Below are positions 1 to 7,215 of a stretch of 30,753 nucleotides of DNA, in pieces. Origin of the DNA: JARIHD01 sp964610985. Lineage in GTDB: Bacteria; Patescibacteriota; Saccharimonadia; Saccharimonadales; UBA4665. Under the pieces are notes generated by a model, which ran no database searches, was not told where the DNA came from, and saw nothing but the letters and a program-made list of their open reading frames with translations. The first letter of the stretch is position 1, and every line of letters begins with the position of its first letter. The translations under genes were made by a program, and so were the position numbers. The DNA lies in contig CAZSZJ010000014.1 of assembly GCA_964610985.1 (NCBI GenBank), positions 1 to 30,753 of the forward strand, given 5' to 3'.

Positions 1-1
1 G

Positions 2-979
2 TTTGCCACTATCGAACCAAACACAGGTATTGTGCCCATTCCCGACCCTCGCCTGATCAAGCTAGGCGACATGTACCAGACGCAAAAGATCGTGCCAGCT
101 ACCGTAACATTTGTGGACATCGCCGGCCTGGTTGCGGGCGCAAGCCAAGGTGAAGGCCTGGGCAACCAGTTCCTGAGCCACATTCGTACGTGCAACGCTA
201 TCGTGCAAGTCGTGCGCGCTTTCAAGGATGATAACGTTGTGCACGTCGACGACGAGGTCTCGCCTTCCAAAGACATAGACGTCATCAACACCGAACTAGT
301 GCTAGCCGACCTGCAAACCGTCGAACGCCGCCTGCCCAAGTTTGAAAAAGAAGTGCGAGCCAATGCCAAGCTCAAGCCCGTTTTGGACACATTGCAGCGC
401 GCCAAGCAATTACTCGATGACGGTAAGCCCCTCTCGAGCGTGAGCGACCTCGACCTCGAACACTTGGCCGACCTACAGCTACTGACTGCCAAACCAGTAA
501 TTTATTTATTCAATGTGGATGAAGAAGGCCTGAGCGATGCTGTTCACCGGCAGGAATTAGCGCAACTCGTAGCTCCCGCCCAGAGTCTCTTTGTCTGTGC
601 CAAACTCGAAAGCGAGCTCCAAGGCCTGGACGAAGCCGACGCCAGCGAACTGCTAGAGAGCTATGGTCAAACCGAATCCGGCCTCGTGCAGCTGATCCAT
701 GCCGCCTACAATACACTCGGTCTGCAAAGTTACTTAACCGCGGGCGAAAAAGAAGTCCGCGCATGGACTATCAAAAAAGGTGCGACTGCGCCGCAAGCCG
801 CCGGCGTCATCCATGGCGACTTTGAACGCGGTTTTATTGCTGCGCAGATTGTAGACTACAACGACTTAGTTGCCGCTGGGTCTGAAACCGCCGCCAAAGC
901 CGCGGGCAAAGTCCGTACTGAAGGCAAAACCTACGTTATGCAGCCCGACGACGTGGTTGAATTTCGCTTTAACGTCTAG
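2..979 (+). CDS. ychF: Redox-regulated ATPase/GTPase YchF, 3' part (5' end outside window)
   Basis: The reading frame is open from the first bases of the window, where FATIEPNTGIVPIPDPRL matches the switch region of YchF, so the N-terminal P-loop lies upstream of the window. VDIAGLVAGASQGEGLGNQFL is the G3 region. The coiled-coil arm follows (around residues 90-150 of what is visible) and NVDEE is the NxxE/G4 segment that gives YchF its preference for ATP. The C-terminal TGS-like domain ends in the family-typical RFNV. YchF binds ribosomes and is linked to stress and translation control. A GTG inside this frame at 32 would be an artificial start. The gene ends 11 bp from the convergent stop of the next gene. 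Truncated only by the window edge. Confidence 0.95.
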   Translation, partial: FATIEPNTGIVPIPDPRLIKLGDMYQTQKIVPATVTFVDIAGLVAGASQGEGLGNQFLSHIRTCNAIVQVVRAFKDDNVVHVDDEVSPSKDIDVINTELVLADLQTVERRLPKFEKEVRANAKLKPVLDTLQRAKQLLDDGKPLSSVSDLDLEHLADLQLLTAKPVIYLFNVDEEGLSDAVHRQELAQLVAPAQSLFVCAKLESELQGLDEADASELLESYGQTESGLVQLIHAAYNTLGLQSYLTAGEKEVRAWTIKKGATAPQAAGVIHGDFERGFIAAQIVDYNDLVAAGSETAAKAAGKVRTEGKTYVMQPDDVVEFRFNV

Positions 980-990
980 CCTAGGATACG

Positions 991-2967
991 CTAGCCAATA
1001 GCGAACCGCGTAGATGGAATGGTAATATCATCAGGATCTTGAGAAGAGAGTGATACCTTACCGTGTCTATCTATAGAGCTTATCAGCACCTTGCCATTTT
1101 TGGTTCTTTGGTCAAAGTGGATAATCGACGAGTCGAATACTTCTTGCAATCCACCACTCCGGCGGAGCGCGAACCAAAAACTAACTGCTTCCAGGGGGCT
1201 GGGAGCGTGCAGTTGCCAGTCGGGGTGTTGTTCTTGACGTTCCGCTAGAGCCTGCTGCAAGTCCTTTGCCGACTTAGCACCCCATAAGGCCTCGTCGCGC
1301 GCATAACTTATCAAACTAATCCGCACTGGCGAATCTCCAGTACTACCCGAAAACTCCTCATCTGTGTAATGAGCGGAGAGTTTAGCCGTCTCGCCGTAAG
1401 CATAAGCAGAAAATGTATTGATGTAGTTGTCGGCTTTTTCAACACTGGCCGTCTCATTCGGCGTAACAACCAGTGAATGGTGGATGCCGTCTTTCAAGTA
1501 CGTCGCGAGGTAGTCGTATACACCGCTTTCCAGCCACACCCGATCCTTCTGCTGCAACTGCTGTTCAATTATCTCGCCGGGAACTCCTGCATCAACTTTT
1601 CCGCCGATCATCGCCCGGACAGCATCTCTCCAACCCACCTTTTTAAGTGCGGCGGCAAAATCTTTATAGGCAAACATGGAGCTTCGAAGCTGATTATGGA
1701 CATTCTCACGGGCAAGCAAAGCCAACTCTGCAAGGTCACGGTCTCCTCGAAGTTCACGTAACTCGCGCGCCCTTGGGTCCGAACCATAACCGAAGCCCCT
1801 AGCCTTAGTTTCTACCTCATAAATAAACCTTACTTCGTCATGGGTCAATTCGGCGTTGGGGTTTTCCTTTAGTTTCTTGTCGAGCTTGGTCATAAGTTTC
1901 ATATTCTCGGCTTTGATCTTGTATTCTTCTGTACCCGGCAACTTATCAAGACGCTCACTGACAATATCGGCCATGCTTGGCTCTAATTCCTGGCCCTTCT
2001 CTACGCCCCGCACCTCTACCACCTCATTACCCTCCATCCGGACGGCGATACGGGGAATAGTGTTTTTGCCTTCTTCATCCCGGCTGTAATAAACATGGAA
2101 GTCCCCACCTTTTAGGTGAGCGTGCGCCATCTCCTCACCAGCAGTGCACCACCCCGTACCATGTCCTTGCAAAGAGCTAGATAGTTTTTGGGATTTCTTC
2201 TTATTGGAACTTTTTTTATAGGTAACCCATTCACCACGGGTTTCCTGCCTTAGCTCGGCAGTATCTGGCGTAACTTCATTAAACGCGAAGCTGTATAATT
2301 TACCAAAGTCTGCGCCCTTTAGTAGCTTCTGTAGCTTCTCGTCATCGGCCCCTTCACCATGTTCGTGAAGTATCTTCGACCGGTGTAAAGAATCGTAGAC
2401 GTAGGCTAAAGCTTCACGGTTTAGTTCGGCGAATGGAGTAGTCGTGCCATTACTGCGCTTTTGGAATATCTTTTTATCCTTGTCGTAAGCACCAAGTTTG
2501 GCGACGGCATTCCAGGCATAATGCTTAAACCAGTCGGGGTATCCAGCATCATCCCCGCTCAGATAATTAGCCCAATTCTTCAAACTAGCACGCTGGTCGG
2601 CCTGGGCTATAGCAATCCATTGAGCACGCATCTCAGGCGTTATTTGAATATCACCATGCCCCTGTTCTCGGGCAATACGCCGCTGCAGCTCAAAATAACC
2701 TTCGGGAACTTTTTCGGCCTTAATAACTCGTGATTCGATCTGGCGCTCCATGCTCTCAGAGTCACCCGTTAGTATGCCATCATTAGCTGTTTCTGGATTT
2801 GCCAAAAACCCAAGGTATGCTGCGATCTTTTCGGGGGGACTATTCGGTATGCGTTCACCGCCCTTTCGCAGATAATCAACAGTTAGCTCTACATCAGGTG
2901 AGGAATGGAATTGAGTGTTGTGTTGATGAAGAAATGTGCTGCCTGGGTGCTGATCGTGCTGCGTCAT
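991..2967 (-). CDS. Orphan 658-aa protein with GTGWCTA motif
   Basis: I do not recognise a named family. There is no signal peptide and no membrane helix, so it is probably cytoplasmic. The N-terminal half is helical and charged. The most striking segment is around residues 270-335: a lysine/serine-rich stretch, then GTGWCTAGEEMAHAHL, FHVYYSRDEEG, PRIAVRM and EVRGVEKGQELEP. That pattern (WCTA, a YYS strand, an RIAVRM strand, a Q near the end) resembles segments of phage and plasmid PcfJ-like proteins, but this is only an impression. The start ATG at 2967 lies about 27 nt after the predicted transcription start of a near-consensus promoter (3001-3029). The leader is A-rich with no clear Shine-Dalgarno site. 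The gene converges on ychF. It is single-gene transcribed as far as can be seen. Confidence 0.85.
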   Translation of the reverse strand: MTQHDQHPGSTFLHQHNTQFHSSPDVELTVDYLRKGGERIPNSPPEKIAAYLGFLANPETANDGILTGDSESMERQIESRVIKAEKVPEGYFELQRRIAREQGHGDIQITPEMRAQWIAIAQADQRASLKNWANYLSGDDAGYPDWFKHYAWNAVAKLGAYDKDKKIFQKRSNGTTTPFAELNREALAYVYDSLHRSKILHEHGEGADDEKLQKLLKGADFGKLYSFAFNEVTPDTAELRQETRGEWVTYKKSSNKKKSQKLSSSLQGHGTGWCTAGEEMAHAHLKGGDFHVYYSRDEEGKNTIPRIAVRMEGNEVVEVRGVEKGQELEPSMADIVSERLDKLPGTEEYKIKAENMKLMTKLDKKLKENPNAELTHDEVRFIYEVETKARGFGYGSDPRARELRELRGDRDLAELALLARENVHNQLRSSMFAYKDFAAALKKVGWRDAVRAMIGGKVDAGVPGEIIEQQLQQKDRVWLESGVYDYLATYLKDGIHHSLVVTPNETASVEKADNYINTFSAYAYGETAKLSAHYTDEEFSGSTGDSPVRISLISYARDEALWGAKSAKDLQQALAERQEQHPDWQLHAPSPLEAVSFWFALRRSGGLQEVFDSSIIHFDQRTKNGKVLISSIDRHGKVSLSSQDPDDITIPSTRFAIG

Positions 2968-3000
2968 TTTTTTTGTTTTTTAGTACCTTAACTTAATCAG

Positions 3001-3029
3001 ATATTAGCATAAACTTGTTAGATTGTCAA
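3001..3029 (-). promoter_or_regulatory. Near-consensus sigma70 promoter for the 658-aa orphan
   Basis: On the minus strand TTGACA (3024-3029), a 17-bp spacer and TAATAT (3001-3006). Transcription should start near 2994, giving a leader of about 27 nt. The -35 box begins directly after the terminator of the upstream gene. Confidence 0.8.
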
Positions 3030-3031
3030 TT

Positions 3032-3063
3032 AAACGGAGGAAGCAGTACAACTTCCTCCGTTT
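3032..3063 (-). terminator. Hairpin terminator after the PH-domain gene
   Basis: Perfect 12-bp inverted repeat: AAACGGAGGAAG (3032-3043) and CTTCCTCCGTTT (3052-3063) with an 8-nt loop. On the minus strand it follows the stop at 3081 by 17 nt. The T-tract is short (TTTAATT), so termination efficiency is uncertain. Confidence 0.7.
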
Positions 3064-3080
3064 GCGTCTTTCTAACTAAT

Positions 3081-3671
3081 TTAGTAGAATTTCGGGATTT
3101 TGCGTCGCCGCATAGTCAGCGACGTCCTCGTGTAAGGGTTGAGTGGGAGTGGAGGCAGCTGATATTGCTGCATCGCGTCCCCGCCGTAGCCCCCTTGGAG
3201 AGCCATTCCGCCGACCATTGGCACTGCATAGTCATCCATGCGCTGCGGCTGTTGCATCTGGAACTGCCGGGGCATGTAGTGCTGACGAATTTCGCTGACG
3301 CGTTGCTGGGTGTAGTTTAGGATTTTGCGTAAGCGGCCTTGGTTCCAGGCGGTAAAGACCAGCGTGCGGCTCGGCGTAATAATTTTGACCGTGCCATCGA
3401 TCAATTGTGCGCTAAAGTCGATCTCGGCGATCATGTCGAAACGGATGTCTTCGAGCGTTAGGAACATGGGCTTTTTGTCGATCAACAGCAGGCGGTGGTC
3501 AGTGGCGACCAGCAGTGCGAACCCATTTTCGTAGCGGCCGTTTACTGCTTGGGCTATAATCTCGCCCGGTATTAGTATTTTTGTGAGCTCCCGGATTTCA
3601 GGACGGCCCCAGAAGCGAAAATTGCATCCCACCTTTTTGAGTTGGTCCTCAACTTGACTCAGGCTTACCAT
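3081..3671 (-). CDS. Bacterial PH-domain protein (YokE/SHOCT-like PH fold)
   Basis: The 196-aa protein has a helical N-terminus (1-35). A bacterial pleckstrin-homology-like domain follows at about residues 33-130: GEIIAQAVNGRYENGFALLV, TDHRLLLIDKK, a DMIAEIDFS strand, a KIITPSRTLVFTAW strand and a final helix. This is the order seen in bPH domains of Gram-positive and CPR proteins. The C-terminal 65 residues are rich in Gln, Met, Pro and Tyr and probably disordered. There is no membrane helix. Such domains are thought to bind protein or membrane partners; the role here is unknown. The start is ATG 3671, with a purine-rich Shine-Dalgarno stretch (GGAAGGGGG) 5 nt upstream. It is divergent from the CRP-family gene. 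Confidence 0.8.
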   Translation of the reverse strand: MVSLSQVEDQLKKVGCNFRFWGRPEIRELTKILIPGEIIAQAVNGRYENGFALLVATDHRLLLIDKKPMFLTLEDIRFDMIAEIDFSAQLIDGTVKIITPSRTLVFTAWNQGRLRKILNYTQQRVSEIRQHYMPRQFQMQQPQRMDDYAVPMVGGMALQGGYGGDAMQQYQLPPLPLNPYTRTSLTMRRRKIPKFY

Positions 3672-3887
3672 CTTTTCCCCCTTCCTAACCTCTTGCTAGT
3701 TAGTACTTTTATAGTATTTGAGGAGGGAGCGGTGCGTCGGTGGTCTTCGTCACGCTGGATATGAGACATTCGTCACAAGACGCATGTGGGCAATTTAACT
3801 GCTGCTATTTCATAACTCCTTCATATTTGATAGGGTCGTTTTGGGTAGTCGAAATGTTCATAAACTGTACGGAGCCATCCGAAGTGT

Positions 3888-3917
3888 TTGCCTACAGGGG
3901 TGACCATATGCTACTAT
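3888..3917 (+). promoter_or_regulatory. Leaderless-type promoter of the CRP/FNR-family gene
   Basis: TTGCCT (3888-3893), an 18-bp spacer and TACTAT (3912-3917). Six bases separate the -10 box from ATG 3924, so the expected first transcribed base is the A of the start codon. There is no Shine-Dalgarno sequence. Confidence 0.6.
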
Positions 3918-3923
3918 CCAAAT

Positions 3924-4589
3924 ATGTTGACGACCGAGAGCCAGCAGAACGCCCTCGTCAACTTGTTCCATCAAGGAACGAGACTGACATACAAAAAAGG
4001 TGAATTTGTTATTCGTCCCGGCGAGACCCCGTCGGGCGTTTTTTATGTCGTAAGTGGACTGGTTAAAGCCTACGACATCACCAAATACGGCGAAGAAAAT
4101 CTGCTCATTATCCGCAAACCGACCGAAATCCTGGGCCTCACCTGGGCCATTACCGGCGAAAACCGCAATATTATCTATGCCACCTTGGCCCCTACCGAAC
4201 TGCTCCAAATTAGCCGCGAACAGTTTACGACCTTTATACGCGACAATCCGGGCGCTGCCCTCCCCCTCATCGATATGCTGATTGACATGTACCGCTTGCA
4301 CTCTGAGCGCATCATGACGCTGGAATACCGCTCGGTGCGCGAGCGTTTGATTTCGTTTTTACTGAGCACGGCCCGGAGATTTGGCGACGAAGATGATGAC
4401 CCCGAAGAAAACGTCGTCATCCTAAAAGTACCGCTTAAACATCAGGACATCGCCAGTTCCATTAGCGCTACGCGCGAAACGACCAGCCGCGAACTTGCCT
4501 ATCTAGAACGTCAGAAATTGATCGCCCGCGAACAACAATCCATCATTACCCTGCTCGACGTCAAAAAATTGCGAAGCTACTTATTCTAA
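3924..4589 (+). CDS. CRP/FNR-family transcriptional regulator
   Basis: The protein is 221 aa from ATG 3924. An N-terminal cyclic-nucleotide-binding-like beta barrel (about 15-120) shows FVIRPGETPSGVFYVVSGLV. A dimerisation helix follows (about 125-150), then a C-terminal winged helix with the recognition segment DIASSISATRETTSRELAYL. The barrel lacks the Arg-Ser pair of the cAMP pocket, and the protein has no cysteine at all, so neither cAMP nor an FNR-type Fe-S cluster is a likely ligand. The effector is unknown. TTG 3888 gives a longer frame, but it coincides with the -35 box of the predicted promoter, so ATG 3924 is preferred. Divergent from the PH-domain gene; converges on the phosphoribosyltransferase-like gene. 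Confidence 0.9.
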   Translation: MLTTESQQNALVNLFHQGTRLTYKKGEFVIRPGETPSGVFYVVSGLVKAYDITKYGEENLLIIRKPTEILGLTWAITGENRNIIYATLAPTELLQISREQFTTFIRDNPGAALPLIDMLIDMYRLHSERIMTLEYRSVRERLISFLLSTARRFGDEDDDPEENVVILKVPLKHQDIASSISATRETTSRELAYLERQKLIAREQQSIITLLDVKKLRSYLF

Positions 4590-4611
4590 TTGATGGCGAA
4601 GCACCCGCAAG

Positions 4612-5271
4612 CTAGTTTTTCCAGTGAGTGACGATTTCTTCGATGGTTTTGATGACTTTATCGTGTGGCGGGACGTCTTGGACATCGTAATAATGATCGG
4701 TCGAAATATAGTCTTCAACGACGCTCAAACAATAAATACCGTCGGCCAGAACGTGCATACGGTCGACGGCTGACACACTGGCGAGGGGTGTCGCTATATA
4801 AATCCGCTTGGTGTGGATCGGTTTCAAAAACTGCATCGCTATATCGAGCGCAAACCCGTCGGCTAGGCCATCAGTCACCAAAATAATGTTGCGATCGCGG
4901 ATCAAATCTTTGCGGATCAAACCGCCGCGGCCTATCAGACGGTGCATATCCTGCATCTTGCTCATTTTCTCTTGCTCGATCAGGTGGTAATACTCGCCCA
5001 CAAACTCATCGATTTCACCTTGTGAATACTGCTTGTTGTACGAAAAAGATCCGTCCTGAGTTATGCCGGCCACAGCCCGGTCTTCGCGCGGCAGCGTAAT
5101 CGTCTCGGTAAGGAGGAGTGTCAAGACGCAGTGCAGCTGGAGAGCGATTTGCGCACCAACCATCACGCCTCCGTCATTCAGGGCGACGACTGCGCAATCT
5201 TGGCCTTTAATTTGCGGCACAATTTGTGCTGCTAACAACCGTCCAGCTTCGACCCTACTCTGGAAATACAT
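4612..5271 (-). CDS. Phosphoribosyltransferase-fold protein
   Basis: The protein is 219 aa from ATG 5271. The opening MYFQSRVEAGRLLA resembles the F-x-(D/S)R-x-x-A-G-x-x-L-A start of PRTase-like proteins. ALNDGGVMVGAQIA is the first PRPP/pyrophosphate loop region. IILVTDGLADGFALDIA aligns with the PRPP-binding loop, normally V-D-D-G-x-A-T-G-x-T. Here the second Asp is absent and the T-G-x-T part reads D-G-F-A, so catalysis is uncertain. A helical insertion at about 100-135 carries many Met, Gln and Lys residues. Substrate is unknown. The frame extends to TTG 5322, but that overlaps the promoter, so the shorter start is chosen. Convergent with the CRP-family gene. Confidence 0.7.
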   Translation of the reverse strand: MYFQSRVEAGRLLAAQIVPQIKGQDCAVVALNDGGVMVGAQIALQLHCVLTLLLTETITLPREDRAVAGITQDGSFSYNKQYSQGEIDEFVGEYYHLIEQEKMSKMQDMHRLIGRGGLIRKDLIRDRNIILVTDGLADGFALDIAMQFLKPIHTKRIYIATPLASVSAVDRMHVLADGIYCLSVVEDYISTDHYYDVQDVPPHDKVIKTIEEIVTHWKN

Positions 5272-5298
5272 ACGCCCCAGTGTAGCATTTCCCCTTAT

Positions 5299-5327
5299 GC
5301 TATACAACAGAGAAGCTAACAAAACAA
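5299..5327 (-). promoter_or_regulatory. Probable promoter of the phosphoribosyltransferase-like gene
   Basis: On the minus strand TTGTTT (5322-5327), a 17-bp spacer and TATAGC (5299-5304). The start would be near 5292, about 21 nt before ATG 5271. The -35 box overlaps the foot of the upstream terminator. Confidence 0.45.
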
Positions 5328-5352
5328 ATAGCTTTTACAACAAAGCTATTTG
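5325..5352 (-). terminator. Rho-independent terminator after the 139-aa gene
   Basis: Perfect 11-bp stem: CAAATAGCTTT (5325-5335) and AAAGCTATTTG (5342-5352), loop 6 nt. On the minus strand it is followed by a T-rich run (TTTGTTTTGTT). The stop codon of the gene (5346-5348) lies inside the stem. Confidence 0.75.
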
Positions 5353-5765
5353 TAGTGATACGAACCAAAAAGTTCGGCGACTTTCCAGCCTTTGTCCTTA
5401 TGAACCACCACAATTGTCAGCCAATATTCGTTGCCATTCAGATCAAAAATATAGAACGATCGGTACGGCTTTTCGGCGTCGGTATAGGTATTAAATCGAT
5501 CTTCGAGCGCAGCGCCACCTACCGGACTGAGTGAACCGGGCTTGCCCGCAAAATCTGCCAGGTATTTTTTCCAGTAAGCTTCGCGATCCTTTTGCAGGTC
5601 AGCGGTAAGCCAGTCATAGGATTCTTCGGGGCCAGCAGTCAATGCCTTGGCAAATTGTTCGGTGGCGTGCTGTGGTGTTTGCTGGCGATAGTACCACTTG
5701 TAGCCCGAATAACTACCCAAGATGCAAACCACAACTAGGATAACCACAAGTATTCGCTTCAGCAT
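5346..5765 (-). CDS. Small membrane-anchored protein, unknown function
   Basis: The 139-aa protein starts with MLKR and a hydrophobic helix (about residues 5-21, ILVVILVVVCILGSYSG), most likely an uncleaved signal anchor. The rest would face outside: a helical region (30-75) followed by alternating beta segments (RSFYIFDL, YWLTIVVV, GWKVAEL). The fold is reminiscent of small cone-like domains of secreted proteins, but I cannot name a family. A purine-rich AAAGGGGT stretch precedes ATG 5765. It is divergent from the CHASE-domain gene, with about 87 bp between the starts, and ends in its own terminator. Confidence 0.75.
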   Translation of the reverse strand: MLKRILVVILVVVCILGSYSGYKWYYRQQTPQHATEQFAKALTAGPEESYDWLTADLQKDREAYWKKYLADFAGKPGSLSPVGGAALEDRFNTYTDAEKPYRSFYIFDLNGNEYWLTIVVVHKDKGWKVAELFGSYHYK

Positions 5766-5812
5766 ACCCCTTTACCCTACCAGAATTTCGATCATTTCAC
5801 CAAAAATTAATG

Positions 5813-5841
5813 TTTCGCTTATGGCTAACTGCGTGTATTAT
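5813..5841 (+). promoter_or_regulatory. Probable short-leader promoter of the CHASE-domain gene
   Basis: TTTCGC (5813-5818), a 17-bp spacer and TATTAT (5836-5841). Transcription would start near 5848, only a few bases before ATG 5853. The upstream in-frame GTG 5844 would lie ahead of the transcript. Confidence 0.45.
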
Positions 5842-5852
5842 ACGTGACAGCT

Positions 5853-6791
5853 ATGCGCGTAACCCGCAAGATGCGACCAACCCTTCCGCTTTCCCTGCGC
5901 CTGTTCATATGTTCCCTTATGATTATTGGTGTTGGTTTGTTGATGATCGCCGGTTTTTTGTATAGTCAGCAGCGGATGTTGGCCTCAGCCGAGTTCAAAT
6001 TTCGTGACCTTACCGACTCGTATATAGATCAGCTGTCGCACAATCTGGATGGTTACGGCAGCCTACTCTATGCTACACAAGGGCTGTTTGCCGTCACAGA
6101 CGTCAACACCGATATCTGGCAACGATTTATCGAAAAACAACATATTTTTGAGCGCTATCCAGGCATGGATGCTGTCGGCTATTCCGATGTAAAGGGTGAT
6201 AAAGTCATCCTGACCTATTTATTAGAGGCCGACGGCAAGAGTGGACATACCTCGGCACTAGGCTTTGACCTCGCTGGCGAGCCGGTACGGGCAGCCGCAC
6301 TTGAGCGCGCGCAGAAGAGCAAAAGGATTGCCGCCGCCAGCCCTGTTCGGCTCGCCGGTAATAATAAATCCGGCTTTTTGCTTCTTTTACCCGTCTATAA
6401 CCAGCAGACGGCCGAAGATACGCCTTCCGGTTATAGCTCGGCGGCATTCGATATCTCCGCCATGATTAAAAAAACCATCGGCGACGAGCTTGCCGCGAAC
6501 AACACAACGCTGACCATAAAAGATATCACGGCGTCCAACCGTTCACTCCTTTATGGCAGCCCGAACGCTCATAGCGGCAAAATGCTTCGCCAGGAAACCA
6601 CACTAAAGGTTGGCGACCGGTCTTGGCTTGTAGTTTTTGAAACGCCGTTGACGTCGCTGGCGAGTACCTTCGAACGCATCCGGCCCCTGATAGTCTTGTC
6701 GCTTGGGATCGTACTCACCTTGTCTTCCAGTGCATGGTTCTATGCGCTAACTTTGCGTAAACGGCTTAAGCTAACGCTTGCCAGCAAATAA
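5853..6791 (+). CDS. Stand-alone CHASE-domain membrane sensor protein
   Basis: The protein is 312 aa from ATG 5853. A transmembrane helix (about 15-38, LFICSLMIIGVGLLMIAGFL) leads into an extracellular CHASE domain (about 50-265). It shows the family pattern: GLFAVTDVNTDIWQRF, a YPGMDAVGYSD strand, the ALGFDLAGEPVRAAALERA segment, then AAASPVRL, a LLLLPVYN strand and a later AAFDI. A second helix (about 277-300) follows and only some 11 residues remain. CHASE domains sense small molecules outside the cell and normally feed a histidine kinase or nucleotide cyclase; no output domain exists here. The stop overlaps the 3' end of the convergent gene by 21 bp, so the short tail is not an edge effect. 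Confidence 0.85.
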   Translation: MRVTRKMRPTLPLSLRLFICSLMIIGVGLLMIAGFLYSQQRMLASAEFKFRDLTDSYIDQLSHNLDGYGSLLYATQGLFAVTDVNTDIWQRFIEKQHIFERYPGMDAVGYSDVKGDKVILTYLLEADGKSGHTSALGFDLAGEPVRAAALERAQKSKRIAAASPVRLAGNNKSGFLLLLPVYNQQTAEDTPSGYSSAAFDISAMIKKTIGDELAANNTTLTIKDITASNRSLLYGSPNAHSGKMLRQETTLKVGDRSWLVVFETPLTSLASTFERIRPLIVLSLGIVLTLSSSAWFYALTLRKRLKLTLASK

Positions 6792-7214
6792 ACTTCGCAG
6801 CCAGGTGGTGACTTTGCGGCTAAAATGCAGTTCGAATATCGCCAAGTCCATACTCACCGCGATCACCAATAAAGCAAGCATTACTCCACTGGTAGCCATC
6901 GTTATGCTTGGCGGTGTCGAAACCGTAGTTTGACTGCCCTGTGCCGATGTCACCGACGACCAGGGAGTGAAGGTACGGTTCTGTAAAACGACCGGCCGGG
7001 CATTGCTGGCTGTGCCGGCAAACGGCAGAGCAAAAAGCGGTGCGCCATCCTGAGCATTCTGTACTGGCACCAGAAGTGGCAGTTGGGCATTACATTCTTC
7101 GGACTGAGCCTGCAGGAGCTGGTTATTGCCGTCATGTACCACGTCAACCACACAAACGGCCGGAGTAATCGAAAGCGTAAAAGTCGGAGTGTTTGCGGCG
7201 ACTTGCGCATTCAT
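6771..7214 (-). CDS. 147-aa protein with C-terminal membrane anchor, last gene of surface operon
   Basis: Most of the chain (1-108) is a Thr/Ser/Ala/Pro-rich exported-looking region containing two Cys (VCVVD and EECNAQ). There is no signal peptide. A C-terminal helix (about 109-130, SGVMLALLVIAVSMDLAIF) is followed by a basic tail ending FAGKR, which predicts N-out/C-in topology. Its ATG is one base after the TGA of the preceding gene (TGATATG), so translation is coupled or the two are joined by a frameshift. The upstream partner has a signal peptide but no anchor, so the two halves complement each other. It overlaps the convergent CHASE gene by 21 bp. No family recognised. Confidence 0.7.
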   Translation of the reverse strand: MNAQVAANTPTFTLSITPAVCVVDVVHDGNNQLLQAQSEECNAQLPLLVPVQNAQDGAPLFALPFAGTASNARPVVLQNRTFTPWSSVTSAQGSQTTVSTPPSITMATSGVMLALLVIAVSMDLAIFELHFSRKVTTWLRSLFAGKR

Positions 7215-7215
7215 A

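Noticed and set aside
3745..3776. Direct repeat TTCGTCAC, two copies 24 bp apart, in the PH-domain/CRP-family intergenic region
   Set aside because: Could be an operator, but it has no dyad symmetry and does not match CRP or FNR consensus halves; only two copies of 8 bp.
4570..4609. Possible bidirectional terminator between the convergent CRP-family and phosphoribosyltransferase-like genes
   Set aside because: Only a 5-bp TTGCG/CGCAA stem with a loop of some 30 nt; too weak to call despite T-runs on both sides.
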